This document shows, in pieces, positions 16,444-24,067 of a stretch of DNA of 48,732 nucleotides (position 1 is the stretch's first letter; every line of letters starts with the position of its first letter). The stretch spans positions 1 to 48,732 of the forward strand of contig JAOPYK010000215.1 of NCBI GenBank assembly GCA_025964695.1, read 5' to 3'. This DNA is from Streptosporangiaceae bacterium (GTDB lineage Bacteria > Actinomycetota > Actinomycetes > Streptosporangiales > Streptosporangiaceae). Under the pieces are notes generated by a model. The model made no database searches, was not told the origin of the DNA, and worked only from the letters and a program-made list of their open reading frames with translations. The position numbers were made by a program, and so were the translations under genes.

Positions 16444-17684
16444 TCTCGCACCGTCTGCGCGCGGCTGCGGCCGGCGCTGACCTGAACGCGCACCTGCGCC
16501 GCAATGGCCCGATGCCGCTGCGCGGGGCTGTACGACCCGGCCGGCTGGGCCCGCTGGTCGCGGAGATCGGCGACGCGGGGCTGCGCGGCCGGGGCGGTGG
16601 CTGGTTTCCGACCGGCCGTAAGCTCAAGGCCGTCGCGGCGTCGGCGGGACGCCGCGCACCGGTCGTCGTGGTCAACGGCATGGAGGGCGAACCGCTTTCC
16701 GGCAAGGACCGGTATCTGCTCGCCCAGGCGCCTCATCTGGTCCTCGACGGAGCGACCCTGGCCGCCGAAGCCCTCGGCGCCGGACGGATCATCGTCGCCG
16801 TCCCCGCCCGGGGTCTCGGCCCCTCGCTGAGCCGGCTCACCGAGGAACGTACGGCCTGGGGCGTCGATCCGGTGGGGATCACCGTGGTGGAGGGGCCGGA
16901 GCGCTACCTGTCGGGCCAGGAGACCGCGCTGATGAACTGGATCAACGGCGGCGCCGCGCTGCCCACGGCGTCTCGCCCCTTCGTCCGCGGCGTGGACAAG
17001 CGGGCGACGCTGGTGAGCAACACCGAGACGTACGCCCAGCTCGCGCTCATCGCCCGCCATGGCGCCAGGTGGTTCCGGGCCGCGGGCACCCCGGACGCCC
17101 CTGGCACGACCTTGGTGACGGTGAGCGGCGCAGTGGACCTGCCGGGCGTCTACGAGGTGCCGGTGGGTACCCGGGTGGGTGACGTGCTCCGCGCCGCCGA
17201 CGATCCGGAGACAGGGGCCGGACCCGTACCGGCCGCGATGCTCTTCGGGGGGTACGGGGGCGCCTGGCTGTCCGGGCAGGAGGCCTGGTCGGTGCCGCTC
17301 GCGCCGGAGTCCCTGGGGAAGGCGGGCACGACGCTGGGCCCGGGCATTCTCTCGGTCCTTCCCGCCGGGGCGTGCGGGCTGGCGCATACGGCCGACATCG
17401 CCCGCTGGATGGCCGATCAGGGGGCCGGTCAGTGTGGTCCGTGCCTGTTCGGCCTGCCCGCGGTCGCCGCGGATCTCGACCTGCTCGTCTGCGGAACGGG
17501 GAGCCGGGTGGCCCTGGACCGGCTGGTGCGGCGGCTCGGCCTGTTGCCCGGGCGCGGCGGCTGCGCCCATCCGGACGGCACCGCCCGCCTCATCAGCAGC
17601 GCCCTCCACGTCTTCGCCGATGAGGTGGAGCGGCATCTTACCGGTACCTGCTGCGAGTCCCTGCAGCACGCGAGCATGGGGTGA
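16440..17684 (+). CDS. NuoF/RnfC-like flavin iron-sulfur oxidoreductase subunit
   Basis: This is a 414-residue protein. The FMN/NADH-binding Gly-rich loop GRGGGWFPTGRKLKA lies near residues 51-65, followed by VVNGMEGEPLSGKDR (the usual N.xE.EP motif). An SLBB-like domain (TVSGAVDLPGVYEVPVG) spans about 225-290. The C-terminus has an iron-sulfur region with QCGPC and a later GGCAHPDG, matching the 4Fe-4S ligation pattern CxxC...C of NuoF-like proteins; CC near the C-terminus is extra. It is shorter than NuoF and has no NuoE or NuoG neighbour. It probably links NAD(P)H, ferredoxin and the heme membrane protein. Confidence 0.88.
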   Translation: MISHRLRAAAAGADLNAHLRRNGPMPLRGAVRPGRLGPLVAEIGDAGLRGRGGGWFPTGRKLKAVAASAGRRAPVVVVNGMEGEPLSGKDRYLLAQAPHLVLDGATLAAEALGAGRIIVAVPARGLGPSLSRLTEERTAWGVDPVGITVVEGPERYLSGQETALMNWINGGAALPTASRPFVRGVDKRATLVSNTETYAQLALIARHGARWFRAAGTPDAPGTTLVTVSGAVDLPGVYEVPVGTRVGDVLRAADDPETGAGPVPAAMLFGGYGGAWLSGQEAWSVPLAPESLGKAGTTLGPGILSVLPAGACGLAHTADIARWMADQGAGQCGPCLFGLPAVAADLDLLVCGTGSRVALDRLVRRLGLLPGRGGCAHPDGTARLISSALHVFADEVERHLTGTCCESLQHASMG

Positions 17685-17688
17685 ATCC

Positions 17689-17886
17689 ATGGAAATGAAG
17701 ATCGATCGCATCACCTGTGACGGCGCCGGCATCTGTGCCGAGCTGCTGCCCGAGCTCATCTCCCGTGACGAATGGGGATATCCGATCATCAGGGACCCGG
17801 TGGTCACCCAGGCCCTGAGCGGGCATGCCCGGGAGGCCGCCGCCCTCTGCCCCAAGCTGGCGCTGCGGCTGCTCAGCTCTGGCTGA
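17689..17886 (+). CDS. Small [3Fe-4S]-type ferredoxin
   Basis: This 65-residue ferredoxin starts at ATG 17689, 4 bp after the upstream stop. Cys10, Cys16 and Cys54 follow C-x5-C...C-P (ITCDGAGICAE and LCPKLAL), the three-cysteine pattern of actinobacterial single-cluster ferredoxins. It closes the electron-transfer operon and is the likely soluble electron carrier for the NuoF-like and heme proteins. Its last 14 bp overlap the 3' end of the convergent protease gene. Confidence 0.9.
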   Translation: MEMKIDRITCDGAGICAELLPELISRDEWGYPIIRDPVVTQALSGHAREAAALCPKLALRLLSSG

Positions 17887-18700
17887 CGGCCCTGTCGTAG
17901 AGGCTTTTGACGTCGTCGTCGAAGTAAGAGCTGTAAGACACCGAGTCGGTGTCGCCGCCCAGCTCATAACCGCCGATCACCCCGACGATCTCACCTGTGC
18001 GCTTGCGCGGGTTGACGTGCACCACCCAAGGGCTGCCGCTGGTGCCCGGGGGGTAACCCCCGCAGGCGAACCTCATCTGGAATCTGCTCTGCTGGGCGCT
18101 CTTGGCCATGCAGGTGATGGGTTCGTCACTGTTGGTGGGATAGCCGGTGACCCGGACGACGTTGTCGAACCCCTTATTGATGCCGAGCTTGTTGGCGCCG
18201 AGCACCTGCTCGATGTTCTTGCCGTCCTTGGACTGCAGAGACACGAACCCGACGTCGAGATCCGGGTCGGAGGACTTGATCCACCGGTCGTCGACGAGCA
18301 TCGACTTCGTCGCCCACACCCCGTACGGCATCTCACCGTCCTCGTAACCAGGCACGAACACGATGTTCTTGCTGTAGCCGCCGCTCTGGCTGTAGATGCA
18401 GTGCGCGGCCGTCACCAGCAGGTTGTTGCGCGGGCTGTCCAGCACCCCGGCGGTGCAGTAGTGGTCGCCCTGAGTGTTGTCGTAGAACAGGGCGCCGACG
18501 CGGATGGCGAGAATGGCGGGCCGGGCGGTCGGCGACGGGTTCTGGGTGGCGAGCCGGTTCATGAGCCGCTGGAAACGCTGCAGGTTCCACTTCTCGGGAG
18601 TCGGGTGCGGGGTGATGCCACGCGCCGCACCGCATGCCGTCAGCAACGGCGTCACGATCAGGAGTGTCGCCATCAACCGGACCAGAGCCCTGCGGTTCAT
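17873..18700 (-). CDS. Secreted lipoprotein serine protease (trypsin-like, S1)
   Basis: The start is ATG 18700, preceded by GGGGAGGGC; 275 residues. The N-terminus MNRRALVRLMATLLIVTPLL leads to the lipobox LTAC, so the protein is lipid-anchored outside. The catalytic triad is visible: His in LLVTAAHCIYS, Asp in SDPDLDVGFV, and Ser in PPGTSGSPWVVH. The Cys of AAHC and CTAG are positioned for the usual disulfide. It resembles secreted glutamyl-endopeptidase-like S1 proteins of actinomycetes. It converges on, and overlaps by 14 bp, the ferredoxin gene. The substrate is unknown. Confidence 0.87.
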   Translation of the reverse strand: MNRRALVRLMATLLIVTPLLTACGAARGITPHPTPEKWNLQRFQRLMNRLATQNPSPTARPAILAIRVGALFYDNTQGDHYCTAGVLDSPRNNLLVTAAHCIYSQSGGYSKNIVFVPGYEDGEMPYGVWATKSMLVDDRWIKSSDPDLDVGFVSLQSKDGKNIEQVLGANKLGINKGFDNVVRVTGYPTNSDEPITCMAKSAQQSRFQMRFACGGYPPGTSGSPWVVHVNPRKRTGEIVGVIGGYELGGDTDSVSYSSYFDDDVKSLYDRAVSQS

Positions 18701-18743
18701 GCCCTCCCCACCCCCGGGTCGCAGTCCAGTCTTCCCACTGAGA

Positions 18744-19397
18744 TCATGTCGTCCCGGCGGCTCCTTCCGGTCGGGAGATGCCGTGTTCCTGACAGCCCCT
18801 TGACCGAAGTCCGGTGATGATGGGCACCAGGTGACGCCGGGCGAAGGCCCGGAGCTGCTGCTGGTCCGCAAGGTCCAAGCAGCCGTCCGGACTCACAATG
18901 TACGACGTCACGATGCGTGCCATCAGTTCGGCGGGGGGATCGGGGTCCATGGGCTCGAGCTCGCCGCGACGCTGGGCGTCCCGCAGGAACTGGGCGACGA
19001 AGGTCCGGCAGACCGCGAGCAGGGTGCTGTTGTTGACGGTGAGGTACGGCAGCATCGCCTCGGGGTCGGCGAACAACAGGCCGCTGAATAGGGCATGTCC
19101 CCGCATATGGGCCAGTGAGAACACCCAGCCCTCGACCAGCTTGTCGGCCAGCGCGGGATAGGGCTCGACCACCATCGCGAACTCGGCCATGAACCGGCGG
19201 CCTTCCCGCAGGATGACGGCCTGGACGAGAACGTCCTTGGCGGCGAACTTGCGGTAGACGGTCCCGCGGGCCACTCCGGCCCGGCGGGCGACGTCCTCCA
19301 TGCTGGTCCGGCGTAGCCCGAACGCACTGAACTCGGCGAGCGCCGCGTCCAGGATCCGGCTCTCGATGGGTGGGCTAGGAGCGGATGCGCTCGTCAT
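18744..19397 (-). CDS. TetR-family transcriptional regulator
   Basis: The helix-turn-helix is N-terminal: ILDAALAEFSAFGLRRTSME, then DVARRAGVARGTVYRKFAAK, followed by a helical ligand-binding domain. I chose ATG 19397, with AAGGCC upstream; in-frame alternatives are ATG 19412 and TTG 19427. It overlaps the end of the SDR gene by 23 bp and is the last gene of a P450-SDR-TetR operon. The likely operator is the perfect inverted repeat at 21567-21599 before the P450 gene, so it probably represses its own operon. Confidence 0.88.
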   Translation of the reverse strand: MTSASAPSPPIESRILDAALAEFSAFGLRRTSMEDVARRAGVARGTVYRKFAAKDVLVQAVILREGRRFMAEFAMVVEPYPALADKLVEGWVFSLAHMRGHALFSGLLFADPEAMLPYLTVNNSTLLAVCRTFVAQFLRDAQRRGELEPMDPDPPAELMARIVTSYIVSPDGCLDLADQQQLRAFARRHLVPIITGLRSRGCQEHGISRPEGAAGTT

Positions 19398-20211
19398 AGG
19401 CCTTGCGGGCATCGTGATCGAAGTCAAGGAAGATCGTGTCCAGACCGTACCGCCGGTTGGCCGCCTGCTTGACGCGGTCCGGGATGAGCCCCAGCAGCCG
19501 TACGTTGGCCGCGAACTTGCGCGGCACGATCGCTTGCGGGCGCGGTTTGACGATCAGGGCGAGCACCGCGGCGGCGATGTCCTCGGGCTCACAGTTCCGC
19601 TGCCCCTTGGGACTGCGGGTGCCCGCCACCAGCTCGGTGTTGGTGAACGTCGGGAGCACGGCGCCGACCTGGATACCGCGGTCCTTGACCTCCAGCCGGG
19701 TCGCCTCGGTGAACATCACGACGGCGGCCTTGCTGGCGTTGTAGAGAGCCAGTCCCGGCGTCGGCAGCACCCCGGCCAGCGAGGCGAGGTTGATGATGTG
19801 GCCCCGCCCCCGGGGCGTCATGCGGGCGAGCGCCAGTTTGGTGCCGAGCATCACACCGTGCACATTGATGTCGAAGCAGCGCCGGGCGTCGGCGTCGCTC
19901 TCGTCGAGGATCGGGCCGATCGGCATGATCCCGGCGTTGTTGACCAGCACGTCCAGCGCGCCGAGCTCCTCCTCGACCTGGTCGAGGAACGCGGTGAAGG
20001 ACTCTCGGTCGGTGACGTCGACCGTGAACGCGGGGACGCCGAGCCTCTCACCGGCTTCCTTGGCCGCGGTGGCGTCGATATCGCCGATGGCGACCTTGGC
20101 ACCGGCCGCCTTCAAAGCGGTGGCGGTGGCCAGGCCGATGCCTCGGGCGGAACCGGTGATCGCGACGACCGTGCCGCCGAGACGTGGGTGCTGGGGCGCG
20201 GAACGAGCCAT
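19375..20211 (-). CDS. Short-chain dehydrogenase/reductase
   Basis: This 278-residue SDR has the cofactor loop ITGSARGIGLA near residue 18, the acidic residue in IGDID that favours NAD(H), the structural NNAG, Ser in NLASLAG and the catalytic YNASK. The C-terminal about 60 residues, around PRKFAANVRLLGLIPD, are typical of SDRs that pair with P450s on lipid or sterol-like substrates. ATG 20211 overlaps the P450 stop by 1 bp, so the two should act on the same compound. Confidence 0.92.
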   Translation of the reverse strand: MARSAPQHPRLGGTVVAITGSARGIGLATATALKAAGAKVAIGDIDATAAKEAGERLGVPAFTVDVTDRESFTAFLDQVEEELGALDVLVNNAGIMPIGPILDESDADARRCFDINVHGVMLGTKLALARMTPRGRGHIINLASLAGVLPTPGLALYNASKAAVVMFTEATRLEVKDRGIQVGAVLPTFTNTELVAGTRSPKGQRNCEPEDIAAAVLALIVKPRPQAIVPRKFAANVRLLGLIPDRVKQAANRRYGLDTIFLDFDHDARKAYDERIRS

Positions 20212-21557
20212 CAGATCTTCTCCAGGGTGACGGGGAGCCCGTCCTTGGGGACGGGCAGGGTGCTCATGTCGAGCGGCCATTCGTAGTCCGCGGGCACGCT
20301 CCATCGGTAGCGCCGCACCAGTTGGTGCATGACGGACTTGATCTGCATACCGGCGAAGTGCAGGCCGATGCATTTGTGTACACCGCCGCCGAACGGTTCC
20401 CAGGCATACTGGTGAACCTTGTCCTCGCGGCGGTGCTCGGCGAACCGCTCCGGGTCGAACCGGTCGGGGTCCGGCCAGTACTCGGGGAGATGGTGGTTGA
20501 CGTTGGGCGAGAGGGTCACGGTGGTGCCGGCCGGGACGTGGAAGCCGAGTATCGAGGTGTCCTTGACCGTGTGCCGCGGCAGGCCGGGCACCGGGGCCAC
20601 CAAGCGCAGTGACTCCTTCATGACGAGGTCCATCGAGACCAGCGTGTCGAGGTCCTCGTAGTCCAGCGCCTCCTTGCCGAGGGCCAGTGACTCCGCACGC
20701 ACCCGCTCCTGCCACTCGGGGTTCTTCGCCAGGTAGTAGGCCATCGTCGCCATCGTGATGGTGGAGGTGTCATGCGCCGCCATCAGCACGAAGATCATGT
20801 GGTTGACGATGTCCTCATCGCTGAACCGGTGACCGTCGTCGGTCTCGGCCTGGCACAGCGCGGCGAACAGATCCTCGCCGCCTTCGGCCCGCTTGGCGGG
20901 CAGATGCCGGTAGAAGAACTCCTCGAGGACCTTGCGGGCCTTGAGCCCGTTGGACCAGCGCAGTCCCGGCACCGGAAAGCGGACGATCGCCAGCCCGGCA
21001 CGGACGGCGTCCACAAAGGCCCGGTTGATCCGGTCGGCGGCGGCCCGGTCGAGTTCCACGCCCATGAACACGTCGACCGCGAGGTCCAGGGTGAGCTGCT
21101 TCATGTGGGGCAGGACTTTGAACGGGCCGGGCCGCCAGGCGTCGAGGCCGCTCTCGATCCCGGGGCCCATGGCCCGCTGGTAGCCGCGCAGCCGGTCGCG
21201 GCTGAAGGCCTGCTGCATGATCCGGCGGTGGTGCAGATGCTCCTCGAAGTCCAGCAGCATGATGCCGCGGTAGAAGAACGGCCCGATGAAGAAGCTCCAC
21301 GCCGGTCCGTTGGCGAACGCCTTGTCCCGGTTGACCAGCACCGCCTCGGCCGCGTCCGGGCCCAGCACCGCCACCATCCGGCGGCCGAGGATCTTGCCCC
21401 AGGAGACCAGGCCGTACCTCTCCTGCCGCCGGTGCGCGGAGCCGATCGGATCACGGAGCATGGCGAGCGTCTGCCCGAGGAAGGGGAGGCCGGGATCCCC
21501 CGGGATCGGCTTGAGGTCACTGCCCTCTGGGGCGTCCGCGAGCACTCTCATGGCCAT
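20211..21557 (-). CDS. Cytochrome P450
   Basis: The start is ATG 21557 with GGAG seven bases upstream; 448 residues. The I-helix oxygen-binding motif is AAHDTSTIT, the K-helix motif is KESLRL, the PERF-like segment is DPERFAEH, and the heme loop is WEPFGGGVHKCIGLHFAG with the Cys ligand. The sequence style (CYP51/CYP125-like, membrane-lipid substrates) suggests a hydroxylase of a terpenoid, sterol or fatty substrate, but the substrate cannot be read from sequence. No ferredoxin gene is adjacent in the operon; a [3Fe-4S] ferredoxin gene lies 2.3 kb away on the other strand. Confidence 0.93.
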   Translation of the reverse strand: MAMRVLADAPEGSDLKPIPGDPGLPFLGQTLAMLRDPIGSAHRRQERYGLVSWGKILGRRMVAVLGPDAAEAVLVNRDKAFANGPAWSFFIGPFFYRGIMLLDFEEHLHHRRIMQQAFSRDRLRGYQRAMGPGIESGLDAWRPGPFKVLPHMKQLTLDLAVDVFMGVELDRAAADRINRAFVDAVRAGLAIVRFPVPGLRWSNGLKARKVLEEFFYRHLPAKRAEGGEDLFAALCQAETDDGHRFSDEDIVNHMIFVLMAAHDTSTITMATMAYYLAKNPEWQERVRAESLALGKEALDYEDLDTLVSMDLVMKESLRLVAPVPGLPRHTVKDTSILGFHVPAGTTVTLSPNVNHHLPEYWPDPDRFDPERFAEHRREDKVHQYAWEPFGGGVHKCIGLHFAGMQIKSVMHQLVRRYRWSVPADYEWPLDMSTLPVPKDGLPVTLEKI

Positions 21558-21566
21558 GGACCACTC

Positions 21567-21599
21567 CAATGAGACAAAGACCCGGAATCCGTCTCATTG
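21567..21599. promoter_or_regulatory. Perfect inverted repeat, probable TetR operator
   Basis: CAATGAGAC (21567-21575) and GTCTCATTG (21591-21599) form a perfect 9-bp inverted repeat with a 15-bp spacer, beginning 10 bp upstream of the P450 start codon. An additional GTCTT half-site lies within the spacer on the minus strand. Position and symmetry fit an operator for the TetR protein at the end of the operon. Confidence 0.6.
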
Positions 21600-21736
21600 T
21601 TGTACTCCGATCCCGGACCGCTGTCTAGAGCCACGTTCGGTTTGATCTTGTGCGGATTGGTCAGATCTCTCGACCAGGCCGTTTGCTCAGGCCCTTGCCG
21701 GGGCCGTTCGGCCGGTACCTTCGGCCGGCCGTTCGC

Positions 21737-21966
21737 TCAGGCCTTCGCGAAGACTCCGGCGCGAGCAGCGGCGAGGACGGCCGCGACGGAGCGGTCGGCG
21801 AGCGATTCGGTCAGCGGATCGAAAGTCACGAGGAGCCGATGGTAGAGCGGAGCCGCCATCTGCCTGATCACCTCGCCGGCGTCGGTACCCGCGGGCAGTT
21901 GCCCGCGCTCGACGGCGCGTTCGACGATCGGGATGACCTGCGCGAGCCGTACCGCCCAGAGACGCG
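21737..21966 (-). pseudogene. Remnant of a TetR-family regulator (C-terminal part only)
   Basis: On the minus strand an open frame without a start codon reads RLWAVRLAQVIPIVERAV, then GQLPAGTDAGEVIRQMA, LYHRLLVTFDPLTES and VLAAARAGVFAKA before a stop at 21737-21739. This is the familiar C-terminal pattern of TetR proteins. The DNA-binding half is missing, and at about 21966 the sequence changes to a plus-strand membrane protein end. The 17-mer GGCCGTTYGCTCAGGCC occurs at 21677 and again at 21727, over the end of this frame. Confidence 0.6.
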
Positions 21967-22065
21967 GCCGCGGTGGCGCTCTACCGGACCGGGCACGCCA
22001 CGCTGGGCATCGTCTTCGGCGTCCTGGCCGTGCTCAACGTCAGCGTGGAATACCTGGCGAAATAG
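21967..22065 (+). pseudogene. Remnant of an integral membrane protein (C-terminal end)
   Basis: The plus-strand frame reads VALYRTGHATLGIVFGVLAV followed by LNVSVEYLAK and TAG at 22063-22065. It looks like the last membrane helix of a small membrane protein. It has no upstream coding sequence in frame and abuts the TetR remnant head to head, so a deletion probably removed the starts of both genes. Confidence 0.5.
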
Positions 22066-22071
22066 CGCGGG

Positions 22072-22902
22072 TCAGGGCTGGTCCTCGGGATACCTCTCCT
22101 CGTGCTGCTGCCTCGGCGAGCAGACGGAGGCGGACGGGCAGGCGCAGCGACGGCCTCCGTCCAGCTTCACCGTCACTGTGTCGGCGGGCACATTGCGGCC
22201 GACCACCTGGCCTTCCCCTTCGGGGGACTCGACCCGCGCGCCCAGCTGCGGCATCCGCGTGTGCGCCTCGGTGTAGAGCGGGTGCTCGTACTTCAGGCAG
22301 CACATCAGCCGGCCGCAGGCGCCGGCGATGCGCAGCGGGTTGACCGGCAGGTCCTGTTCCTTGGCCATCCGAACCGACACCGGCTCGAAGTCCTTGAGGA
22401 AGGTCGCGCAGCACAGGTCCCGGCCGCACGGGCCGATGCCGCCCTGCAACCGGGCCTCGTCGCGCGGGCCCACCTGACGGAGCTCCACCCGGGCCTTCAT
22501 GCCGCGGGCCAGGTCCCGGACCAGGGCCCGGAAGTCCACCCGGTGCGGAGCGGAGAAATAGACCTTGAAGACGTTCTCTTCGTCGAGGTAGTCGACCCCG
22601 ATGACCTTCATGGGCAGGTCGTGCTTGCGGATCAGGCGCTTGGCAATGCTGCGACCCTCGACCCGGCGTCGCCGGTTGTCCTCGTCCCGGCTCAGATGTT
22701 CGTCTTCGGCGATGCCGGCACAGACCGGCAGCCCGCCGATGTCCTCCGAGACCCACTGCGGTGCCCACACGCACTCGGCGACCTCGGGACCGGAGTCGGT
22801 CGGCACCAGCACCCGATCGCCCACTTTCGGGGAATGCGAGCCCGGATCCAGATAGTAGAGCCGACCGTACCGTGTGAAGCTGACGGCCATCACCATGCCC
22901 AT
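22072..22902 (-). CDS. PSP1/RicT-family protein
   Basis: ATG 22902 is preceded by GGAG; 276 residues. The PSP1 C-terminal domain is marked by GPRDEARLQGGIGPCGRDLC, then FLKDFEPVSVRMAKEQDLP and AGACGRLMCCLKYE. The conserved Cys cluster (CGRDLCC and CGRLMCC) corresponds to the Cys-rich region of Bacillus RicT/YaaT, part of the Fe-S RicAFT complex that affects RNA processing and development. RicA and RicF partners are not seen here. In many Gram-positives this gene follows holB, as it does here a few genes downstream. Confidence 0.9.
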   Translation of the reverse strand: MGMVMAVSFTRYGRLYYLDPGSHSPKVGDRVLVPTDSGPEVAECVWAPQWVSEDIGGLPVCAGIAEDEHLSRDEDNRRRRVEGRSIAKRLIRKHDLPMKVIGVDYLDEENVFKVYFSAPHRVDFRALVRDLARGMKARVELRQVGPRDEARLQGGIGPCGRDLCCATFLKDFEPVSVRMAKEQDLPVNPLRIAGACGRLMCCLKYEHPLYTEAHTRMPQLGARVESPEGEGQVVGRNVPADTVTVKLDGGRRCACPSASVCSPRQQHEERYPEDQP

Positions 22903-22967
22903 CTTGACTCCATTCGCCCGAATCCCCACCACCCTATGTCGTTCACACACGAACCGTCAGAACGAGA

Positions 22968-24014
22968 TCACCAGGCGGCGTCGAGGTCACCGGTCGGCTG
23001 GGCGGGCAGATCATGTGCGGGGTCGGTGACGACTTCCCCTTCGGTCGTGGTGGCGAGCAGGTGAGTGCCGGTGGAGTCAGGCTTCAATTGGGCCAGCCGC
23101 ACCGCCCCCTCCGTCTGCCGTTGCCACATGACGCCCGTGCGCTCCCGGGTCACGGCCGAGAACTCCGCGACGGCCACCCCGCCCGGCTGGGTCACCCCGG
23201 TGAGCACCGTCTTGCCGTCCTGGCTGAGCACGGCCGCGTCGGTGCCCGCCGGCAGCGTGAGCAGGAGCCGGCTGGAGCTCAGCGCACCGCCCGAGCCGAG
23301 AGTGTCGAGCAGCCTGACTTGCCGCTTGCCGGTACGGAGCGGAATCCACACGAAGGCGAGGCGCGGCCCCGCCCACGACAGGCTGGTGACGCTGCCGCCG
23401 ACCGTGCTCGTCCAGGTCTGCCGAGCCCCGGTGCTGATGGACACGATCTGGATCCGCGCGAAATTCTTCAGATACGTCACGTACGCGATCCGGTCACCGC
23501 TGACCGCGAGATCGGACCACTTGGTCGAGACGCCGGAAAGTCCGGCGTTGACCAGCGGCGTGAACTCGGCCGGCCCTCCCTTGGCGTCCAGTCGCAGCCG
23601 GTCGAACGACACCCGGCCCTTGCGGTAGCTGGAGACGACGTACGTTCCATCGCCTGCCGCGGCCACCTGCTGGAACCGCTGGCCGGCCAGGGCCGCGTTG
23701 CCCACCACCGCACCGTTGCGCACATCCCGCACGACCACTTCGGCGCCGGACCGGGGTATCGCGATGACGAACCGGGGACCCGAGGTCACCCGGGGCGCGC
23801 GGGGCATGGAACGCGACCTCGGGTGCGGTTTCCCGGCGGGCTGCTCCGTGCTGTCGATGAACTCGAAAATCCCCGCCAGCGCGAGCGCGAAGGCCGAGGC
23901 GACGGCCACCGGAGCGAGCCACTCGCGTACGAAGACCAGGAGTCCGTTGTTCTTGCCGTCCATCGAGCCGCCGTCACACCCACCTTCCACGCCTAGCTCA
24001 CCGTTTGACCCCAT
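22968..24014 (-). CDS. Membrane-anchored beta-propeller-like protein, paralogue A
   Basis: This 348-residue protein has one N-terminal helix (about 32-52, around LAPVAVASAFALALAGIF) and a long extracytoplasmic part of repeated beta-hairpins with WD40/TolB-like phrasing (VVVRDVRNGAVVGNAAL, QQVAAAGDGTYVVSSY, SVTSLSWAGPRLAFVW). No enzyme motif is seen. The start ATG 24014 lies right after GAAAGG; a second candidate is ATG 23963. The neighbouring 24068-25171 gene encodes a diverged paralogue, so the two may form a pair. Function unknown. Confidence 0.72.
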   Translation of the reverse strand: MGSNGELGVEGGCDGGSMDGKNNGLLVFVREWLAPVAVASAFALALAGIFEFIDSTEQPAGKPHPRSRSMPRAPRVTSGPRFVIAIPRSGAEVVVRDVRNGAVVGNAALAGQRFQQVAAAGDGTYVVSSYRKGRVSFDRLRLDAKGGPAEFTPLVNAGLSGVSTKWSDLAVSGDRIAYVTYLKNFARIQIVSISTGARQTWTSTVGGSVTSLSWAGPRLAFVWIPLRTGKRQVRLLDTLGSGGALSSSRLLLTLPAGTDAAVLSQDGKTVLTGVTQPGGVAVAEFSAVTRERTGVMWQRQTEGAVRLAQLKPDSTGTHLLATTTEGEVVTDPAHDLPAQPTGDLDAAW

Positions 24015-24067
24015 CCTTTCGTCTTTGTCGTGGTGTCGCGAGACGAAGAGGTTGAAGGGCGGCAGCG

